DNA of 64,000 nt from Actinernus sp. WN-2022 (GCA_030867875.1 JAOWCC010001751.1:25164369-25228368), one strand, 5' to 3'; positions 32,451 to 42,850 are shown, numbered from the stretch's first letter. A program made the numbers and translations. The notes: generated from the letters alone by a model not told the origin.

Positions 32451-33633
32451 TTACTCGATTAGCTTCGATTCAAGAAGCTGTTTGTTGCTGGATCTGTGGG
32501 TGAAAGCGTTGAATTGGTGCTCATCCATGATGTTTATATCTGCTCCACTGTCTGGTTCTGCTTTAACATCAACATCATCTAATCTTACACTGATGGTTTT
32601 GTCATCATTCCTTGCCTCTCCTAGCTTTCTCACTCGTCTGAGGTGTTTTGTTGCTTGTCCAACAAACTCATCATCTGAACTGGTAGAGCTGTCATGGTCA
32701 TATTCTGTGGTTTCCCTTACCTGGTTTCTTTGTTGTTTTGGTCCTCTATAAGTCTGGTTATACCTGTTTCTTGGGTTGCTTCTGCTATTTTCATCAGGGT
32801 GTGACCTACATACTGTGGCAAAGTGGTTCATCTTGTGACATTTTTGGCACCTCTTACCGTATGCAGGACAGTCTTGACCCTCTTCATGAGTTCCTGCATA
32901 TCCACAATAACCGCAGCATCTGCGAGCCTTTTCCTCTCGTCTGCCAGGTTCTCTTGCTGTCTGGTGCTTCTTTTGCTTCTGCTGTCGCCATTGGCTTACT
33001 CTGGCTACCTCGCTGTAATCCTCTAGGGTTCTCATATTACGTACCTGTAATGAGGTATCCTCCATTTGACCTACCTCAGTTAGTAGCTGGGTCAAGTTCC
33101 ACTTCTTGTTGATAGCTTTCTGGATGAGGGGTTGGCTATTTATTGTCTGAATTAGGTGCTCAAAAATTCTTTCTTCACAGTTGTCTTCAAATTCACACTC
33201 GTTGGCTTTCTCCCTCAATCTGGCGGTGTATGCTGATGTTGTTTCTCCCGCCGTTGGCTTCATCTTGAGAAATAAATATCTGGCGTGGTGCTTGTTTCTT
33301 TTCGGTTTGAAATACTCATTTAGTTTGCTCTTCAGCTTGTCGTAGTCGTTATCTCCTGTCGTGGGATCGGGTAAGCTCTTTTCTAACCTTGCTATTTCTG
33401 TTCCACCGTAGATGATGAGGGCATCTTTCTTGTCGGTCGGTGTTGATATTTTAAAATATCGGAATTCCCGTTCGATGCTTTCTAGCCAATTCTCGGCAGG
33501 CCTTTCCAGTCATGATTTGATCTTCGGTGTGAGTAAAAGGCTGTGTTTTCAGGTTCCTCGTCTCTGTAATCACCGTTATTGTCGGCCCTGTCTGTACGGC
33601 CGGTACTGCTGCCTCTTGTTCGTCCCCGGACAT
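32451..33633 (-). pseudogene. Gypsy gag and start of protease
   Basis: The N-terminal block starts at 33633 (MSGDEQEAAVPAVQTGP). A frameshift near 33512 follows, and the capsid-like region continues in another frame (WLESIEREFRYFKISTPTDK, YFKPKRNKHHARYLFLKMKP). Block 33263-32451 continues with TARLREKANECEFEDNCEER, two zinc knuckles (CGYCGYAGTHEEGQDC and CQKCHKMNHFATVC) and the protease motif VKAEPDSGADINIM with the Asp-Ser-Gly active site. Gag packages element RNA; the knuckles bind nucleic acid. A single frameshift in gag is visible. Confidence 0.88.
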
Positions 33634-33768
33634 TTCTCCTTACCTGTTTATCAATGACACGTGCTCGTAGTCACGATCCAACTTATTTCTAACTCTGTAG
33701 TTTCTTTGGCTTCTTTTCTTTTCCCAGGAGTTTCGGAAGACTTTTGCTTTGCTTTTCGAATGTTTTAT

Positions 33769-33780
33769 CCTCGTCGCCAA
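33769..33780 (-). other. Primer-binding site of the gypsy element
   Basis: Directly after the 5' LTR (minus orientation) comes TTGGCGACGAGG. TGGCGACGAGG is the complement of a tRNA 3' end reading CCTCGTCGCCA, which I recall from tRNA-Ser. The same site occurs at 38840 in the next gypsy element. Confidence 0.8.
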
Positions 33781-33922
33781 TGTAAAGTCCGTCTCTTTAA
33801 TGTAAATAAACACACATACAAACTGATCTTGTGTCCGCCATATTGCTTTTCCCCCAAACTCTCAACTTCTAACTAATACGTCACATGACCGGAAGTGGTC
33901 TAAACCGGAACTAGATATTACA
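33781..33922 (-). repeat. 5' LTR of the gypsy element (142 bp)
   Basis: On the plus strand it reads TGTAAAGTCCGTCTCTTTAA at the left and CTAGATATTACA at the right. It contains CATGACCGGAAGTGG, the segment deleted in the other LTR. CAGAT follows, matching the duplication at 28229-28233. Confidence 0.93.
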
Positions 33923-33927
33923 CAGAT

Positions 33928-35770
33928 GATCAAGCATGGGCCTTTCAAAAACTACTTACTGATGTCATTGATGAGCATGCTCCAATCACAATATTTCATA
34001 TTCGTGGAGGACATGTCCCTTACATGACTCCTGTTTGGAGGAAAGCTATACGTCATCGCAATAGGACCAGCATTCTTCTTATTAAGAATCATATTTGTAT
34101 TGATAACTCCCATATCTTTAACTTCTCACCTGTTCACCCTGGCTTTGTCAGCGACATCATCCTAGCGCTTTCCTCATCCAAGGCTATGGGCTACGATAAC
34201 ATACCGATTCGTCTGGTTAAAGATGGCCTCAGTGCTATTGCTCCACCATTGACTTACCTGTTTAACTTCTACTTAACCGTGAATCATTTCCCTACTTGTT
34301 GGAAATATGGCCAAGTAACTCCTATTTTTAAGAAAGGACTAGAACTTTCAAGAACAAAATAATTATCGACCTATTACTGTACTAACTATTCTTAGTAATG
34401 TTTTTGAGCGTGTTATGGCTTATCAGTTATATGATTCCTTCTCTGATAAGCTATCAGACTTTCTATCAGCTTATCGTAAATTTTACAGTTGTCAGTCTAC
34501 CTTACTACGTATTCTAGAGGAATTTAGATCTTCGCTAGACAGTAAGCAGTTAGCTGCTATTGTTGGTTTGGATTTATCAAAAGCTTTTGATTCCCTGCCA
34601 CATGGCCTTCTTTTGTCTAAACTTAAGCCTAGCTCTACTTAATAGTTATCTTAGTAATCGTTTTCAGAGAGTCAAGATAGGTGATACTACATCAGATTGG
34701 TCCATCATTACTAGAGGTATTCGCCAAGGGTCAGTTTTGGGACCGTTACTTTTCAATATATTTATCAATGACTTACTGTACGATAGCTTTAACTCTAACA
34801 TCAATTCTTATGCTGATGACACACAGTTATTTGCAACTAATACTGAATCTGGTCTTTTAAAATATTCTATAAATACTGATCTTATTACTGCTAAGGAATG
34901 GTTTGATCATAATGGCATGTTAATTATGCTTCCAAGTGCTCCTCTATGTTTATGGGCCGTGATCAAGATGTAGATAATAATAATGATGTGGCTTTCAAAT
35001 CAGGCGATAACACTATTTTACGTTGCGACAGCATGCATTTATTAGGCATTAGTATAGATCGTAACTTAAACTTTAGTGATCATATTGCCAACATTACTCG
35101 CAAAGTAGGCAATCAGCTACAAGTGATCAAGAGGCACAAGAAGTTGATACCAGTTGGTGCTAAAGTTATGCTATATAAAGCCTACATATTACCACAGCTA
35201 AACTACTGTTCTGTTGTTTGGCACTGCTGTGGCAAGCGTAATTCTGATAAGCTCGAGAAACTCAATCAACGTTGTCTACGCTTTGTATTAAACAATTACC
35301 ACGATAGTTATGACAATTTACTTAGATTAATAGACCAACCTAGTCTCTTTAATCGAAGATATTGCGACACACTCATCTTAGTTTATAAAGCTTTGCATTC
35401 ACAAGTTCCATCTTATATAACTAGTCTTTTCCAGAAGAGAACATCATCCTATAATTTATGTGGTCAGTCTACCTTGGCTATACCTAGAGTTAACAGTACT
35501 AAATATGGTCTTCACTCCTTTAGATATTCTGGTGCTAAGTTATGGAACTCACTTCCCGATTATATTCGTAATCTACCTTTAAACCAGTTTAAATCCACTA
35601 TCAGGTCTCTTAACTTTTATAATGAATGTTGCTCCTTTTGTAGCACTTCATAACTGTATTTAACCTGTCCATTTCTCCCCTTCCCACCGACGTCACAACC
35701 ACTATTATATTAGCAATTGTACATTTATTAATTAGCTTATATTTTAATATTAATTTAGTTGTCTTATTTA
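33928..35770 (+). pseudogene. CR1-type LINE, 3' part: reverse transcriptase and C-terminus
   Basis: This continues the LINE interrupted at 28233. Blocks in order: HVPYMTPVWRKAIRHRNRTS and SSKAMGYDNIPIRLVKDGLS (34024-34362); after a frameshift NYRPITVLTILSNVFERVM and LDLSKAFDSLPHGLL (motif A, to 34642); after another, LNSYLSNRF, RGIRQGSVLGPLLFNIFIND and SYADDTQLFATN (catalytic YADD, to about 34920); then 34946-35653 with LLGISIDRNLNFSDHIANIT, LYKAYILPQLNYCSVVWHC, NQRCLRFVLNN, GAKLWNSLPDYIRNLPLNQF and a stop. A short 3' UTR runs to about 35770. YADD is intact, but at least three frameshifts inactivate the copy. The last block is a clean 235-codon frame. Confidence 0.92.
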
Positions 35771-36980
35771 ATTTGTCTTTTCATGGTCAGAAATTCATGC
35801 CATTGTGGGCGGGGTATAAAATTATGCAAATCTGCCTGCCCATCATAAATTACTTGTTCTCAGGCTCGCTCAGCCATTATTTCAGGCCAAACACTCTGCT
35901 CGAAGCGAATTGCGAAAGCAGTCGAATTCGAAAGGCTTCTAGTGTTTATGAACTGCGTGGTTGGAAAGTTCTAGCTATGTCGGATTATTATAAGTAGAGC
36001 GGCTAATTGCCAAGCGGGAGGTAAATAGTGTAACCGAGTACGTTTACAGGGAATACAGTCACGATTTAGTTTTGCATATTTTATTTCAATGCCGCGTTAT
36101 TTTTTTAGCCCTATCAGACAAGCTCTTATATATGAAAGTTATAATAGAGCCAATGAAAGAACAGTTAAGAATATACCAGTTCCTAGGCTTGTACAGGCAA
36201 ACCGAGAGAGAAATGGCGGACAAAGCGTTTCGAAGAGAGAGACAAGAGATGTGCAAAGGACTTACGTGTTTACGGCATTCTTCCCTGCTGTGGCCGTCGA
36301 AAAACCTTAAAATTACTCATATTTGTTCGCAATTCGCAGCTCGAGGATAATGTGAAGTTATATTTGGATCTATCTGGGCAATATAACGTCTTTTAAACTA
36401 CTCGGCTGAATTGGGACAAAACAATAACCACCCGAGTTTTATATTGTAAAGTTGATCAGAGCAACCATCATAACGGCTGAAAGGAAGGAGATTGCTGTCA
36501 ACATGGAGGTCATAACATGGAGGTCAGTTAACTCATTTCAGATTCTTTTCGAAGCCATAATTATTCGTTATAACTTGAAAGAATACAATTTTACGGATCG
36601 AAGGCAATATGATTTAGAAATTGCTAAGATCGGAACAAATGAGCTTCGTTATAATACCATCTCCCAATGTATCCCCCCCAAAAAACTTCCATACAAACTA
36701 CTGTAAAATTCTGAGCAACTCCGGATCTGTTTATTGATGAAATTTAATGCCTAGTGCGCACGCGTGGCATGAATTTCTGACAATGCTTATAATTGTTATT
36801 CTGTTTTCGGAGATATTAGCATGTATTTGCTATCTTAAATTCGAAGCAAAATAAAGGTTATTGTATTGTATTGTATTGTTGGGAATCTATTCATATTGAG
36901 GAGCTGTGCATATTAATGACTCCCGGAAAATAAGAGCTCCCCTCTGATTGGCTGAACAAAAAACACGGCTTGAGCAACCA
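35771..36980. other. Unassigned stretch ending in a retroposon tail
   Basis: I recognise no gene. From about 36717 to 36890 a retroposon 3' end is likely: AATAAAGGTTATTGTATTGT followed by more TATTG repeats (about 36852-36888), a pentamer tail. The two overlapping open frames at 36072-36350 have no domain signal. A TATA-like GGTATAAAATTATG lies near 35814 without a supported gene behind it. Confidence 0.4.
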
Positions 36981-37052
36981 CGTGACCAGGGTCTTCTCGG
37001 TCAGATTCAAGATGGCGGCTACTTGGATCTGACCGAGAAGACCCTGGTCACG
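36981..37052. repeat. 72-bp perfect-arm hairpin
   Basis: CGTGACCAGGGTCTTCTCGG then TCAGAT is mirrored by ATCTGACCGAGAAGACCCTG then GTCACG. The 20-bp loop holds TCAAGATGGCGGCTACTTGG. The arms match perfectly over 26 bp. It may be a very short MITE or a dispersed-repeat fragment. Confidence 0.75.
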
Positions 37053-37800
37053 AGGTTGCGGTTTGAGTTCGTAGACGTTGGTGTGGGAGGGAAGGAAACG
37101 AACCACACAAGACGTCTGCATCGGAAAGGATATAAACCCCTAAATGCTAAATACTAATCCAAATGATATTATGATAAAAATACTAAGCCTTTATAATTAA
37201 TTATTTGAACTACTAGCTAATGAAAGCTACATGTATTTATTCACCATCAAGCAGAGGCTGAGGCTTGCCATCCTCTAGGTTTGTACCTCAAAATTGGTTT
37301 TGGGTTCCCTGTGGCTACGAATTGAAAGATTACCGAATTGAAAGATTACGGAGTTAGATTTTCACTCCTGCGGAATGAAACTTTAGCGATACTGTGCTCT
37401 AAATCTACTCAAGAAATAAAGATTAGTAGTTATTGGAGTGTTGTGTGGTGTTTTTTAGGGGAACAGCTTTCTATTTAGCGAGTTTTGCGACAGAGAATTT
37501 CTGGTAGAGATCAGAGAGGAAGAAAAAAAATACGAGAGTATCGAACCAAAGCGTCTAATATTTTGTTATTTCCAATGATTCAACGTGACACATGACAGCT
37601 TATAAAGTTGCAGTGTCTGTAGTTTTTGTCACTGGCATCACAGCTACAGGCAGCCCATCCGCGCGTGGGCTCCCTGTGGCAGTGGGAATCATGTGGCGTC
37701 ATCGTATGTTTTCATCGGTTTTCTGTAAAATGACCGAAACAATTCGCTAAATGGCTCGAAAAATCCTCATATTTGGTCGCCGGAATGATAGTTAGTTGAA

Positions 37801-38640
37801 CACAGTATCGTACTGTGTTCCCCTGTAGTAGACAGTAGAATACAGGGGAACACAGTAGAATACAGGGGAACACAGTAGAATACAGGGAAACACAGTGGAA
37901 TACAGGGTAACACAGTAGAATACAGGGGAACACAGTAGAATGCAGGGAAACACAGTGGAATACAGGGAAACACAGTGGAATACAGGGAAACACAGTGGAA
38001 TACAGGGGAACACAGTGGAATACAGGGGAACACAGTAGAATACAGGGGAATACAGTAGAATATAGGGGAACACAGTGGAATACGGGGGAACACAGTGGAA
38101 TACAGGGGAACAGAGTAGAATACAGGGGAACACAGTGGAATACAGGGAAACACAGTGGAATACAGGGAAACACAGTAGAATACAGGGGAACACAGTGGAA
38201 TACAGGGAAACACAGTGGAATACAGGGGAACACAGTAGAATGCATAGGAACACAGTTAAGAATGCAGGGGAACACAGTAGAATGCAGGGGAACACAGTAG
38301 AATACAGGGCCGAACACAGTGGAATACAGGGGAACACAGTAGAATACAGGGGAACACAGTAGAATGCAGGGGAAAACAGTAGAATGCATGGGAACACAGT
38401 TAAGAATGCAGGGGAACACAGTAGAATACAGGGCCGAACACAGTAGAATACAGGGGAACACAGTGGAATACAGGGGAACACAGTAGAATACAGGAGAACA
38501 CAGTAGAATACAGGGGAACACAGTAGAATACAGGGGAACACAGTAGAATGCAGGGGAACACAGTAGAATGCAGGGGAACACAGTAGAATACAGAGGAACA
38601 CAGTGAGAACACAGGGGGACACAGTACAATACAGGATAAT
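37801..38640. repeat. 20-bp minisatellite, about 40 copies
   Basis: The unit is close to TACAGGGGAACACAGTAGAA, in perfect 20-bp register for most of 37815-38600. Variants recur in blocks (TGCAGG for TACAGG; GTGGAA for GTAGAA; longer units with GGGCCGAACACAG or GTTAAGAATGCAG), which shows higher-order duplication near 38240-38310 and 38380-38440. Because no frame of a 60-bp triple unit contains a stop, long open frames up to 305 codons appear on both strands; they are by-products of the repeat. Confidence 0.95.
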
Positions 38641-38889
38641 ATGGGAAAATATAGGTTACAGATAGAGGACATTGCAGTGGAAATTTTAGATATATTTGTC
38701 CTATTTTATATATCCATGTATGATTTTATGATAGCTTTTAATATTTCCTTCTTAACTTCATTTACATTTTGTAACATCTGATATGTACAATATCAATGTA
38801 TAATAAAGACATATTATTATTATTATTATTATTATTATAACATTGGCGACGAGGAAAAAGAAAGAATTGCAAGACAATTCACGACGAAC

Positions 38890-39600
38890 ATGGATGATAA
38901 CGAGAGAAATCATATCAAGACTTTCGATTCTTTCACGGACCACAACACGTTCGGGCTACGATGGAAACGCTGGCTCACGGCTTTCGAACTGTTTGCTGAC
39001 GGCAAATGCTTGATCATAAACGAAGAAAATGCAAACAACAAGCAGAGGAGACGTGCCTTACTGCTTCATCTGGCGGGTACTGACGTACAAGATATATTTG
39101 CGACCCTAGCTACCGGATACGGGAGACGCTAAAGACTACAAGAAGGCCATAGACGCTCTCAATGCATATTTCGTCCCGAAAGTCGATACAACCTATGCAA
39201 GACACTTCTTCAGAAAGTTGACACAAGCACCTTGGGAGACAGTTCAACAGTTTGCAACCAGACTCAGACGTGCTGCGAAAGACTGCGCCTACGGGGAAGA
39301 CACAGACAATCAAATACGAGACGAAATCCTGTGCAAAAGTACGAGTACCTACATAAAGAGAAAACTCCTCGAGGAAGGTCAAGGGCTAACCTTAGCTAGG
39401 ACGCTCGAAATAGCCCAGAACTGTGAAAAAATTGACTCACAACTGGCGGCAATGAGTTTGGATGGAAAAGGAGAGGGTGCAGTGAGTGTAAACCGCATTG
39501 GAGAAACAAAGAGTGGTTCTCGCGTGAGAAAACAGACCAGACAGTGCTTGCGGGTATAGATGGACAAGAGAACATCTCGGACGACATCGACATATCGAAG
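38890..39600 (+). pseudogene. Gypsy gag, frameshifted (second element)
   Basis: It starts MDDNERNHIKTFDSF 50 bp after the primer site. RWKRWLTAFELFADGK and RRRALLLHLAGTDVQDIFAT are followed by a one-base shift near 39118. The other frame continues DYKKAIDALNAYFVPKVDTT, FRKLTQAPWETVQQFATRLR and RTLEIAQNCEKIDSQLAAMS. This is the capsid-like part of gag in this gypsy lineage; the zinc knuckles are missing because the sequence breaks at about 39600. Confidence 0.82.
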
Positions 39601-39611
39601 ACTAACCTATG

Positions 39612-40150
39612 CGACTAGGTATGTGTTCAGTTCTTTCTTCCAGTCCTTCTTCTCAGCATGTGCGATTTGGATTCATTAGTAACGAACGGTTTTGGCGTTC
39701 CACCTCTCCGTTTGCTTGAGGCCATTTAGCAGTGACTCTGTGGTGTCTGATGAATTGATGTTCCATGTATGCTGCGAACTCTGTCGCAATGAACTGTGGC
39801 CCATTGTCTGATGTCAGACTTTCAGGCAAACCGTGTCGCGAGAACATTTCTTCGAGACTCGAGATAACCTTTGAAGCAACCGTAGACTTCATGATGTCTA
39901 TCTCGTAATAACGGCTATAATAGTCAACAACGGCCAGAATGGACTCACCCGTCGGGAGGGGTCCTAACAAATCAACAGCTAAATCTCTCCATGGTCCGGT
40001 CGGTAGTGTTGTTGTCCTGATAGGCTCCGGAGGCTCGGGACGACTGACCAGTTGGCATCCGTAGCAAGTTTTGCAGTGTTTCTCTGCATCTATTTCCATT
40101 CCTGACCACCACACTTTGCTGCGCAGCTTCTGCTTAGTTCCAACTATCCC
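39612..40150 (-). pseudogene. Gypsy integrase core, inverted within its element
   Basis: On the minus strand: VGTKQKLRSKVWWSGMEIDA, CKTCYGCQ (Cys pair of HHCC), LAVDLLGPLPTG (Asp), LTSDNGPQFIATEF (Asp), PQANGEVERQNRSLL (Glu), then KKDWKKELNTYLVA near 39615-39665. The DDE triad is present. The protein naturally continues into the segment that begins TTGVSPAGLLFGRKI at 40151, but that segment lies on the opposite strand, so about 540 bp have been inverted. Confidence 0.85.
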
Positions 40151-40676
40151 AACGACTGGTGTAAGCCCAGCTGGATTACTCTTCGGAAGAAAGATACGCA
40201 CACGACTTCCAGAACTGAGTGATGTACACGTGGAGTATGAAGTGCGTGACAAGGATAGTGAACAGAAGAGTAAGGGCAAGGCATATGCTGACGCCAAGAG
40301 GAATGCGCACTACTCAGAGGTACTTCCAGGTGACCAAGTGCTTGTGCAACAAGAGAGGCAGAATAAACTATCGACTAGGTTCGACCCAACTCCATATACG
40401 ATAGTGAGCAAACACGGAAACAGCCTGGTCGTACAGTCACAAGAAGGAGCTCAATACTCTCGAAACACCTCACATGTCAAGAAATTGTTGCAGAATAGCA
40501 GTGCAGAGAGCAAGGAGGAAGCAGAGACGAAACCGCTGGACGCATCAAAGGAACCAATCCAGCAGAGCATGGAAAAGTGTACAGAGCAGAACTCAAGTGA
40601 TCCCAAGGTAGACACTCCAATCAGAAGATCAGAGAGACAGAGAGTGAAACCAAGTTACCTAAAGGACTACACGTAA
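40151..40676 (+). pseudogene. Gypsy integrase C-terminus and polyprotein tail (second element)
   Basis: The plus strand reads TTGVSPAGLLFGRKIRTRLP, VLPGDQVLVQQERQNKLSTR, DPTPYTIVSKHGNSLVV (SH3-like C-terminal DNA-binding region) and an acidic/basic tail ending RRSERQRVKPSYLKDYT-stop. The same tail style occurs in the gypsy element at 28500. The frame is open throughout. Confidence 0.85.
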
Positions 40677-40818
40677 TTTTCAAGGGCATGACGGATAACT
40701 TGAACTGTTTGAGACACTTTTGAACGCTAACCTACTTATAGGTTAACTCGTTATGTTTTATTGTTATCACATTATTATTGACTGTAATACTACAGTTCAT
40801 TATCAAAAAGGGGAGGGA

Positions 40819-40988
40819 TGTAGTGTACGCACTGTATGTCTTAGGACTCAGTCCCCCACGCGATCAGGCGGAGGAACGCCTGTTGATTATTGGTAAAATG
40901 GCCACGAGCCGGATGGTGAATAAAGTTGAGTTCTAAGTTTAATCTGTGCCAATCCTCTATATCTATTAACCATCGAGGTCCATAACAG
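40819..40988 (+). repeat. 3' LTR and polypurine tract of the second gypsy element
   Basis: AAAAAGGGGAGGGA (about 40805-40818) is directly followed by TGTAGTGTACGCACTG, and the segment ends CCATCGAGGTCCATAACA at 40988. TG...CA ends and the tract position support an LTR of about 170 bp. It contains GTGAATAAAG, a possible polyadenylation signal. No second copy is in the window, so the exact end is provisional. Confidence 0.65.
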
Positions 40989-40994
40989 GTTTAG

Positions 40995-42170
40995 GTAGGC
41001 ATAACTTATTATTTACAACAGCTCTAGTAGAATAATGATAGGAAGGTCTTGACAATAGCTTGGCGAGACATTCCGGACCAATATTATGAGACACTTAAAA
41101 GTCTGCATTAAGATTCGTTGGCGAATAGTTTCATATATTGGAATCATCTTAAGGTCCTTGAATAGACTTAGGGATGGAGCAGAATAGTTGGCACTAAGAA
41201 CGATCCTAGCAGCACGTTTTGGGGCTAGTAGCAGTTTTGGTCTAGGCATTCAGTGGGACAGTTTCCCCACACACTGCAGCAATATTCCAGTGTTGGTTTG
41301 GCGATGCTGTTATGGAGTAGGAGTATTTCCTTAGATGGAAGATAGGGTTTGACTCTTCTAAGCACTTCAAGTTTGGAGTTATACTTTTTGGTAACTGCTG
41401 CGATGTGGTCATTCCAGGTAAGTGATGCATCGATGTTGACACCAAGGAGCTTTTCACAGATAGAATGAGCAATGGTGAGTCCATTGAAGGAAACGTCTTG
41501 GAGGTCTTGCCAGGGTGGATGGCCATTTTATTCTGAAAAGCCCAGATTCTCAAGTTATCAGCTCCACATTGCAGAGATGAGTTGATGGAGCGTATTAATT
41601 GACCCGATCTGGTTAACGTAGTGTCATCAACGTACATATATGTGCTACATTCCTTATGTATTAGGGTAATATCGTTAATGAATAAAATGAAGAATAGAGG
41701 GCCTAGGGATGAACTATGGGACTCCGCTACGTACTGGAAGTACATCAGAAGAGAACTGACCAATGGACACTGTTTGTCTTCTTCCTGTAAGGTAAGACGT
41801 AAACAAGCAAAGTGCAGAGTCTCTGATTCCATAAATGGAAAGCTTTTTGATCAAAAGATCGTGGTCGACTAGATCAAAAGCTATTCTAAAGTCAACCAGG
41901 ATAAGCCCTGTAAGTTCGCCGTTATCGCTAGTATTAAGCCAGTTGTCCGTAAGATATAATAATACTGACTCGCACGAGTGATGTGGGCGCGATCCAAACT
42001 GGGAGTCATTAAGAAGACGTTGTTCATGAAGAAAATACAGATAATACAGATATTGGGCGATAGTTGTCTTTGTCTTGCCTAGAACCCTTTTTGTGGATTG
42101 GAGTAATTTTGCTGATTTTCCATTGATCTGGAAAATTCCAGATCTTATACTCATGTTGTAGATATAAAGA
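40995..42170 (-). pseudogene. LINE reverse transcriptase, decayed
   Basis: Minus-strand blocks: 42154-41714 with TTIAQYLYYLYFLHEQRLLN, QFGSRPHHSCESVLLYLTDN, LILVDFRIAFDLVDHDLLIK (motif A) and FTSYLTGRRQTVSIGQF; then after a frame change SSLGPLFFILFINDITLIHK (motif B region) and YMYVDDTTLTRSG (catalytic, Val in second position); further frames cover ENLRIW-like and a C-terminal block 41249-41013 (PKRAARIVLSANYSAPSLSL, then LKMIPIYETIRQRI). At least two frameshifts. 3' UTR end unclear near 40995. It abuts the right end of the second gypsy element. Confidence 0.85.
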
Positions 42171-42384
42171 AGAGATGGAAGAACTTCGTGGCGGCCGATT
42201 TAAAAAAGTTTAACGTTGATGGAATCGATTCCTCAGCAGCACAAATTTTCACAAAGCATCTTAAAACCAAAGTTTGTCATGGGATTTTGACGTAAGTTTA
42301 CGCTAGCTTTGACTTCCCTGTATTTCTGGCAAATATTTTATAATGAAAGCCTACGAAAAATGGGAAAATGCAGATAATTAGCCG

Positions 42385-42850
42385 TGAAAACTTTTCAATT
42401 TTAGTTCGCGCGCGCTGCTGACGCAATCTGATCACGCCATTTTCGAACAACGAGCGCACGCTCAAAGTATTACTTATTTCTCTCCTTTATTTTTTCAGGT
42501 AAGGGACCGGTCATTATTTAAGGGGAGTACCGGGTTGGATAAAAAAATATATTTTTTCGAACCCCGTCGGATATTTTTCCAAAACAATTATGTTGCATTT
42601 TGACCTGAATTTTTCATATCCCGTTACATAGTTGATTAAAAAATACCATACCCCGTAGGTTTTCCTGAAAAAAAATCTTACCCCGTACGAGTTTTATCCA
42701 ACCCGGTACTCCCCTTAAATAATGACCGGTCCCTAATCGTAATTATTTTTAAGTAAATGACGATTAACAAAGAATCGTCTATTTTTGGAGCATAGTTAAC
42801 GATAAACACCGCTCGTACTGTTTCAAAAATGCTTCACGAAATGTCGGCGT
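42385..42850. repeat. Third copy of the dispersed repeat of 4351-5000, carrying a MITE
   Basis: GAAAACTTTTCAATTTTAGT, CGCGCTGCTGACGCAA and CGCCATTTTCGAACAACGAG match the copies near 4351 and 4678. After the MITE at 42503-42733 the repeat resumes with GATTAACAAAGAATCGTC, as near 4820. The comparison shows that the MITE is an insertion into this repeat. Confidence 0.65.
42503..42733. mobile_element. 231-bp MITE with TAA target duplication
   Basis: The left end GGGACCGGTCATTATTTAAG then GGGAGTACCGGGTTGGATAA is the complement of the right end, which finishes AATGACCGGTCCC at 42733. The arms are about 45 bp or longer. TAA flanks both sides (42500-42502 and 42734-42736). PIF/Harbinger-type by target choice (inference). 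No coding capacity. Confidence 0.85.

Larger units (their letters stand above)
28234..33922 (-). mobile_element. Ty3/gypsy LTR retrotransposon, complete structure, inactivated
   Basis: Short LTRs (28234-28360 and 33781-33922) start TG and end CA. The 5-bp duplication CAGAT flanks the element (28229-28233 and 33923-33927). In minus orientation: 5' LTR, primer-binding site TTGGCGACGAGG (33780-33769), gag, protease, reverse transcriptase, RNase H, integrase, tail, polypurine tract AAAGAAAGGGAGAAA and 3' LTR. The LTRs differ by one base and a 15-bp gap, which suggests a moderately young insertion, yet the coding part has frameshifts and catalytic changes. No envelope-like ORF. It inserted into a CR1-type LINE and was later split by a LINE 3' end (about 28857-29705). 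The primer site resembles the 3' end of tRNA-Ser (from memory). Confidence 0.93.
38760..40988 (+). mobile_element. Second gypsy element, rearranged relic
   Basis: In plus orientation: possible 5' LTR end ...ATTATTATAACA (to about 38838), primer-binding site TTGGCGACGAGG, gag (38890-39600), then the integrase core inverted (about 39612-40150), then the integrase C-terminus and tail back in plus orientation (40151-40676), polypurine tract AAAAAGGGGAGGGA and a 3' LTR starting TGTAGTG at 40819. Protease, RT and RNase H are absent. The presumed 5' LTR end does not match the 3' LTR beyond ATAACA, so a clean LTR pair is not shown and the left boundary is uncertain. Confidence 0.75.

Noticed and set aside
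37801..38640. Regular 20-bp array resembling a CRISPR
   Set aside because: There are no unique spacers between repeats, the units are head-to-tail, no cas genes exist and the genome is eukaryotic.
37712..38672. Open frames of 276-305 codons on minus (Pro-Cys-Ile-Leu-Cys-Ser repeats) and ~100 on plus
   Set aside because: They lie entirely in the 20-bp minisatellite. Every frame repeats the same 20-residue cycle because the unit contains no stop codon in any frame, so length carries no coding evidence.
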